Shown here piece after piece: positions 59,895-64,000 of a DNA stretch of 64,000 bases. A program made the position numbers and the translations under genes. The notes beneath the pieces are model-generated. The model saw nothing but the letters and a program-made list of their open reading frames with translations, searched no databases and had not been told where the DNA came from. Each line of letters opens with the position of its first letter. The stretch's first letter is position 1. Origin of the DNA: Sphingomonas xanthus. GTDB taxonomy: Bacteria > Pseudomonadota > Alphaproteobacteria > Sphingomonadales > Sphingomonadaceae. Where the stretch lies: the NCBI RefSeq assembly GCF_007998985.1, contig NZ_CP041659.1, positions 1,920,001 through 1,984,000 of the forward strand, read 5' to 3'.

Positions 59895-61073
59895 ATGACT
59901 CCGTCGGCCCGAGTCCAGGCAGCGATCGAGATTCTCGATACGGTGATCGCCTCGGCGCGCGACGATGGCCCGCCCGCGGACTCGATCGTACAGCGCTATT
60001 TCAAGACCCGCCGCTATGCCGGATCCAAGGACCGCCGAGCGGTGCGCGAGCTGGTATTCCGTGCCATTCGCCGGGCCGGCGAGCGGCCTCAATCGGGGCG
60101 CGCTGCGATGCTTGGCTTGGCCCATGACGATCCCGTGCTCGGCGCGATGTTTGACGGCGCTCCGCATGGGCCCGAGCCGATCAGTGAAGACGAAGCCATC
60201 GCCCAGGCCGCGTCCATCCCGGCTTGGGTCAAGGATCGCCTGTCGGCCCATGCCGGGGAAGGGGAGTGGCCGGCACTGCTCGAACGGGCCCCGCTGGACC
60301 TGCGCGTCAATGTCGCGCGGGCGGCTCGCGAGGAGATGCTACGCCGCTTCGAGGGTGCCGAACCAACCCGGCTCAGCCCGTGGGGGCTGCGCTTGCCAGC
60401 TGACAGCCGGGTCGACGACCGCGATGAGTTTAAGGACGGCCTGGTCGAAGTGCAGGACGAAGGTAGCCAGCTGATCGCGCTGGCCTGCCGGCCCGGCGAT
60501 GGACTGATCGCGCTCGATCTTTGCGCGGGTGCGGGAGGCAAGGCGCTGGCGCTGGCTGCCGCCGCGCCAGGGATGAAGATCATTGCTTCGGATACCCATC
60601 GCGCCCGGCTTTCCCAGCTCCCCGACCGCGCGGCCCGAGCGGGAGCGGTGATCGAAACGCGCCTGCTCAATGGCGGGCAGGAAGCAGCGCAGATGGCCGA
60701 TCTCGAAGGCGCCTGCGACATCGTGCTGGTCGATGCGCCGTGCAGTGGCTCCGGAACCTGGCGCCGCAATCCCGAAGGGCGCTGGAGGCTGACCTCCGAC
60801 CGGCTCGACCGGTTGGTCTCCGTCCAGCAGCGTCTGCTCGACCTCGGCGCGCCGCTGGTAAAGCCGGGCGGCGTGCTGGTATACGCTACCTGCTCGATCA
60901 TCGAGGCCGAGGGTGCCGGACAGGCTCAAGGCTTCTTAGGCCGTCATTCATCTTGGGTGGCGCAGGATGTGCCGTTCGATGGTGGCCGCAGCGACGGTCC
61001 GGGTCGTCTTTTGACCCCGGCCCATGATCGCACCGATGGCTTTTTCATCGCGCGTTTTGCCCGGCCGTGCTAG
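59895..61073 (+). CDS. RsmB/NOL1/NOP2-family rRNA cytosine-5 methyltransferase
   Basis: A 392-residue RsmB-like enzyme with an N-terminal NusB-like helical domain (about 1-120: RVQAAIEILDTVIASARDDG, KDRRAVRELVFRAIRRAG) and a C-terminal methyltransferase domain. VQDEGSQLIALAC, the SAM-binding DLCAGAGGKALAL, DAPCSGSGTWRRNPEGRW and YATCSIIEAEG carry the two catalytic cysteines typical of m5C RNA methylases. Target is probably 16S rRNA, though the exact position is not readable. It lies between guaB and a small TPR gene, all on the same strand. Confidence 0.9.
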   Translation: MTPSARVQAAIEILDTVIASARDDGPPADSIVQRYFKTRRYAGSKDRRAVRELVFRAIRRAGERPQSGRAAMLGLAHDDPVLGAMFDGAPHGPEPISEDEAIAQAASIPAWVKDRLSAHAGEGEWPALLERAPLDLRVNVARAAREEMLRRFEGAEPTRLSPWGLRLPADSRVDDRDEFKDGLVEVQDEGSQLIALACRPGDGLIALDLCAGAGGKALALAAAAPGMKIIASDTHRARLSQLPDRAARAGAVIETRLLNGGQEAAQMADLEGACDIVLVDAPCSGSGTWRRNPEGRWRLTSDRLDRLVSVQQRLLDLGAPLVKPGGVLVYATCSIIEAEGAGQAQGFLGRHSSWVAQDVPFDGGRSDGPGRLLTPAHDRTDGFFIARFARPC

Positions 61074-61099
61074 GTCCGGGAGGTTGGTTGGAGAAGATA

Positions 61100-61597
61100 A
61101 TGCGCCTCACCCCGTTCGTCCTTTGTCTTGGCCTTGCCGCCTCGACCCTGTCGGTCGCGGTAATCGGCCAGCGGCCTGACGATCAGATCGCGCCGCAGTC
61201 GGTGGCGCTGTTGAAGCAGGGCGAGATGCTGTTGGCGCAAGGCAAGCTCATCGAGGCCGACGACGCGCTCGAGACGGCGCTAGTGATCGATCCCAAGAAC
61301 CGCGCGGCTTTTGTTGCCATGGCGCGGGTCGCGATCAAGCAGCAGCTTTATGGGCAGGCGATCCGCCTCACCAACCGCGCGCTGACGCTGGAACCAACCG
61401 ACCGCGACGCGCTTGCGGTACAGGGCGAAGCGATGGTCGAGCTGGGCGCGATCCCGCGTGCCCGGGAAAATCTCGCCAAATTGCAGAAATTGTGCGGGAC
61501 GGGCGGTTGTCCGCAGGTCGCGCTGCTGTCGACCGCGATAGCCCGGGGTCCGGCGCTGGCCGCCGCAAAGGCCCAGCCCGAAACCAAGAAAAATTAG
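61100..61597 (+). CDS. Small exported or anchored TPR protein (165 aa)
   Basis: 165 residues with an N-terminal hydrophobic segment ([18 protein letters not shown]) that is a signal peptide or anchor. It has two TPR-type repeats: [20 protein letters not shown] and [20 protein letters not shown], with the connecting helix [17 protein letters not shown]. The C-terminal part ([20 protein letters not shown]) has a CGTGGC that could bind metal or form a disulfide. GGAGAAGATA before the ATG supports this start. Role unknown; it may be coupled to RsmB, its 26-base upstream neighbour. Convergent with rsmA, overlapping by 4 bases. Confidence 0.8.
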   Translation: MRLTPFVLCLGLAASTLSVAVIGQRPDDQIAPQSVALLKQGEMLLAQGKLIEADDALETALVIDPKNRAAFVAMARVAIKQQLYGQAIRLTNRALTLEPTDRDALAVQGEAMVELGAIPRARENLAKLQKLCGTGGCPQVALLSTAIARGPALAAAKAQPETKKN

Positions 61598-62403
61598 GAC
61601 AACAGGCGAGCAACCGCGACGAATTCGCCGACGCTGACCGTTTCGGCGCGGCGCTGCGGATCGATCCCGACCTCCTCGATGGCGCCGAGCGCTCCCGGAT
61701 AGGCCTTCAGGCTCGATCTCAGCATCTTGCGCCGCTGGCCGAAGGCAGCCGCCGTCAGCCGTTCCAGAACCTGTGATGAAACGCCTTCGGGTTGTTCGGC
61801 CGGCACGATGTGAACTACCGCGGACGCAACCTTGGGCGGCGGAGTGAAAGCCGAGCGATGGAGCGTCATCGCGATCTTCGCGCTCGACCGCCACTGGGCC
61901 GCGACCGACAGGCGTCCATAATGTTCGCTGTCCGGCCTGGCGACGATCCGTTCGGCGACTTCGCGCTGGAACATCAAGGTGAGTGACGACCACCAAGGTG
62001 GCCACGGCCCGCCTATCCACCGCAGCAGCAGCGCCGTACCGATATTATAAGGGAGGTTGGCAACAATGTGCGCGCCATCGCCGGCCACGGCCCGCTCGTC
62101 CACCTCCAGCGCGTCGCCGGAAATCAGCGTCAGCCGCTCCGAAAATTCGCTTTCCAGTTCCGCCAATACAGGGACGCAGCGCCGGTCGCGCTCGACCGCG
62201 ATGACTTTCGCACCCGTTTCAAGCAGTGCGCGGGTCAGGCCGCCCGGGCCCGGCCCCACTTCATAGACGGTCGCGCCGGCGAGCGGGCCGGGGATGGCGG
62301 CGATCCGCGCCAGCAGCTGGCGATCGAGGATGAAATTCTGGCCTAGCGCCTTGGTCGCCTGGAGACCGTGACGGGCAATGACGTCGCGAAGCGGTTCGAC
62401 CAT
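61594..62403 (-). CDS. rsmA: 16S rRNA (adenine(1518)-N6/adenine(1519)-N6)-dimethyltransferase
   Basis: Also called KsgA. Dimethylates two adenines in the 3' hairpin of 16S rRNA, acting late in 30S assembly. In 269 residues I see the GQNFILD motif, the SAM-binding [17 protein letters not shown] and the family NLPYNIGT motif, and the C-terminal helical domain ending [20 protein letters not shown]. The start at 62403 ([20 protein letters not shown]) is the family-typical N-terminus. It lies 4 bases downstream of pdxA on the minus strand, in the widespread surA-pdxA-rsmA order. Confidence 0.95.
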   Translation of the reverse strand: MVEPLRDVIARHGLQATKALGQNFILDRQLLARIAAIPGPLAGATVYEVGPGPGGLTRALLETGAKVIAVERDRRCVPVLAELESEFSERLTLISGDALEVDERAVAGDGAHIVANLPYNIGTALLLRWIGGPWPPWWSSLTLMFQREVAERIVARPDSEHYGRLSVAAQWRSSAKIAMTLHRSAFTPPPKVASAVVHIVPAEQPEGVSSQVLERLTAAAFGQRRKMLRSSLKAYPGALGAIEEVGIDPQRRAETVSVGEFVAVARLLS

Positions 62404-62407
62404 CGGC

Positions 62408-63412
62408 TCAGGTCGCGGCAAGGGCCCGGGTGCGCGCGCACTCGGCGGCCAACCGGATTGCCGCGGCCATCGCCCGCGGATCGGCAAGATCCTGGCCGGC
62501 GATGTCGAACGCCGTGCCATGGTCGGGCGCGGTCCGAACGATCGGAAGCCCCAGCGTCAAATTGACGCCTTCCTCGAAATGGAGAGCCTTCAAGGGGATG
62601 AGCGCCTGATCATGATACATGCACAGCGCCGCGTCGTACCTGGCGCGCGCCGGCCCATGGAAAAGCGTGTCGGCCGGGTGGGGGCCGGTCACCCGCCAAC
62701 CTTCGCCGCGAAGCGTCTCTATGGCAGGGATAATGATGTCGATTTCTTCGCGGCCGAGCGATCCGCCCTCGCCGGCGTGCGGATTGAACCCGGCAATCGC
62801 CAGGCGCGGGTCGGCGATCCCGAAGTTGCGCTGCAATCCGCGTAAGGCTGCCCGACCGCGCATTTCGATCAGCGATTTGCTGAGGTTGCCGGCAACCTCG
62901 GCGAGGGGGAGATGGGTTGTGGCGGGAACGGTTCGCAGGCTCGGGCCGGCCATCATCATCGCCACATTGCCCGGCGAAACGCCGCACCGTTCGGCGACGA
63001 ACTCCGTCTGGCCGGGATGGCTGAAGCCAATGCCGTAAAGCTGCTGCTTGCACACCGGCCCGGTGACCACCGCGGCCGATGAGCCCGATCGGGCGAGGCC
63101 GACGGCCAGTTCGAGCGCGTCAAGCGAACAATGGGCGCCCGCGACACTGGGATGACCGGGAACATCCGATTCGACCGCGGCAAGCGCCAAGATTGGGAGC
63201 CCGGAATCGAACGCCCGTGCGGCCTCGCGGGGATCGTCGATCACGGCAATCGGGCCGTCCCACACGGCGGTGATGCTGCGCGGATCGCCGACGGCCACGA
63301 ACGGCGGCAGGCCGAACCGGTCGCGACAGTCCCAGCATTTGGCGACGACCTCGGGACCGATCCCTGCGGGATCACCAAGCGAAACCGCAAGCGGACGGCA
63401 GACGCTGTCCAT
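62408..63412 (-). CDS. pdxA: 4-hydroxythreonine-4-phosphate dehydrogenase
   Basis: Catalyses the NAD-dependent oxidation and decarboxylation step of the DXP-dependent pyridoxal-phosphate pathway. The 334 residues show the family landmarks [45 protein letters not shown] (His metal ligand), [13 protein letters not shown] and [13 protein letters not shown] (His and Asp metal ligands). It is 7 bases downstream of surA and 4 bases upstream of rsmA. Confidence 0.95.
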   Translation of the reverse strand: MDSVCRPLAVSLGDPAGIGPEVVAKCWDCRDRFGLPPFVAVGDPRSITAVWDGPIAVIDDPREAARAFDSGLPILALAAVESDVPGHPSVAGAHCSLDALELAVGLARSGSSAAVVTGPVCKQQLYGIGFSHPGQTEFVAERCGVSPGNVAMMMAGPSLRTVPATTHLPLAEVAGNLSKSLIEMRGRAALRGLQRNFGIADPRLAIAGFNPHAGEGGSLGREEIDIIIPAIETLRGEGWRVTGPHPADTLFHGPARARYDAALCMYHDQALIPLKALHFEEGVNLTLGLPIVRTAPDHGTAFDIAGQDLADPRAMAAAIRLAAECARTRALAAT

Positions 63413-63419
63413 TCCCCGC

Positions 63420-64000
63420 TTAGCGGAAATCGATGACGGCGTCGCGGCGAAGGTCGCGGAGGTAACGGCGCGACCTCAGGTTGACCCGCTCTTCGTTCAG
63501 TTGGGCATAGACCTGGTCGAAGCTTGGGAGGGTCGGATCGACCTCGTCACGGCCGCACAGGACAAGGACCCGGACACCTTCCTCGATCGAGCCGAAGGGC
63601 CGAGTGGCCTGGCCGATCTGCATCTCCAAGATCATATCCTGCAGGGCGGGCGGAAGGTCGCGAACCTTGACCTGGTCGGACTCGACCACTTCCGCGTTGA
63701 AATCGGCGGCCAACTTGTCGGCGCCGCCGCAGCCGCCCACGTTCAGCGTCGCCGCGGCGAACCGGCCGACGGTCGGTTCGGCCTGAGCGCGGGTCGTGCC
63801 CTGCGGAAAGCGGATGGAAACCTGCTTGAGGGTCAGCACCGCGCTGCGCGGATCCGCGGTCAGCACCTTGCGCTGGTCCTGGACTGCGATGATCGAATAG
63901 CCGCCTTGGACCTTAATCGGCGGGCTGAGCATGCCGGGGCGCATCTGGCGGACGGTTGTCGCTAGCACGTCGGGAAGCTGTTCCGGGCGAACCCAGCCCA
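63420..64000 (-). CDS. surA: Periplasmic chaperone/PPIase SurA, truncated by the window edge
   Basis: The C-terminal 193 codons of SurA, a periplasmic folding factor for outer-membrane proteins. The visible part begins GWVRPEQLPDVLATTVRQMR and continues PGMLSPPIKVQGGYSIIAVQ, the last strand-rich part of a parvulin domain, then TLKQVSIRFPQ, and a second half with DLPPALQDMILEMQIGQATR and IEEGVRVLVLCGRDEVD. The end, RSRRYLRDLRRDAVIDFR, is as expected. The N-terminus (and signal peptide) lies beyond base 64000. The GTG at 63968 is an internal valine, not a start. It leads the surA-pdxA-rsmA set. Confidence 0.9.
   Translation of the reverse strand, partial: GWVRPEQLPDVLATTVRQMRPGMLSPPIKVQGGYSIIAVQDQRKVLTADPRSAVLTLKQVSIRFPQGTTRAQAEPTVGRFAAATLNVGGCGGADKLAADFNAEVVESDQVKVRDLPPALQDMILEMQIGQATRPFGSIEEGVRVLVLCGRDEVDPTLPSFDQVYAQLNEERVNLRSRRYLRDLRRDAVIDFR

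Overview
The window is about 64 kb of GC-rich chromosomal DNA (my impression is about 65 % G+C). It is densely packed with core bacterial genes and looks like a member of the Sphingomonadales (Alphaproteobacteria). Pointers to this are the ChvI/ChvG-HprK-RapZ-EIIA-HPr cluster divergent from ATP-dependent pckA, the TonB-ExbB-ExbD-ExbD cluster with cysteine-bearing TonB and ExbD, TamA/TamB, an intracellular cysteine-type PHB depolymerase, a poxvirus-type topoisomerase IB, and several small proteins of a kind I associate with sphingomonads. I see no rRNA, tRNA, CRISPR array, phage, integrase or insertion sequence.

Layout. 1-4.8 kb: truncated plsY, a decayed dprA remnant, topA, and on the other strand a MoeB/ThiF-like E1 protein with dut. 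5-10 kb: a DUF3147 membrane protein, parC, a PAS-GGDEF-EAL protein and a small PilZ protein. 10-13.6 kb: the overlapping DUF1285-NUDIX-cca set on minus, and a pteridine-reductase-like SDR followed by folB on plus. 13.7-16.4 kb: tonB-exbB-exbD-exbD ending in a strong terminator. 16.5-29.5 kb: mixed genes, namely an unknown protein, an exporter-type ABC protein, phaZ, a TPR protein, DUF4126, MaoC plus thiolase, MscS, topoisomerase IB and a DJ-1/PfpI protein. 29.5-37.3 kb: tamA-tamB and a PutP-type symporter. 37.3-45 kb: a tandem PilZ protein, glnA, a membrane-bound winged-helix regulator divergent from a membrane protein, an XRE regulator, rmuC, a META-type lipoprotein and a SpoU methyltransferase. 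45-51.2 kb: the regulatory PTS/ChvIG block and pckA. 51.2-64 kb: a NarL/NarX-like two-component pair, a DUF885 protein, NfeD plus SPFH, a CoA ester lyase, guaB, an RsmB-like methyltransferase, and rsmA-pdxA-surA on minus (surA cut by the window edge).

How the genes work together. The clearest functional block is 45.1-51.2 kb: a nitrogen/carbon-sensing phosphotransfer branch (HPr, EIIA, HPr kinase) translationally coupled to a two-component system and RapZ, back to back with the gluconeogenic pckA. Energised outer-membrane uptake (TonB/ExbBD), outer-membrane assembly (TamAB, SurA) and c-di-GMP signalling (one GGDEF-EAL protein and two PilZ proteins) are also represented.

I did not find a clear new multi-gene system. 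The most interesting items are the dprA remnant, a degenerate GGNEF with an intact EAL, a polytopic membrane-anchored transcription factor with a divergent membrane gene, several perfect palindromes in promoter regions, two mRNA hairpins placed at translation-relevant sites, and a few unrecognised small proteins. Starts were chosen by Shine-Dalgarno position, operon overlaps and family-typical N-termini; several differ from the longest open frame.
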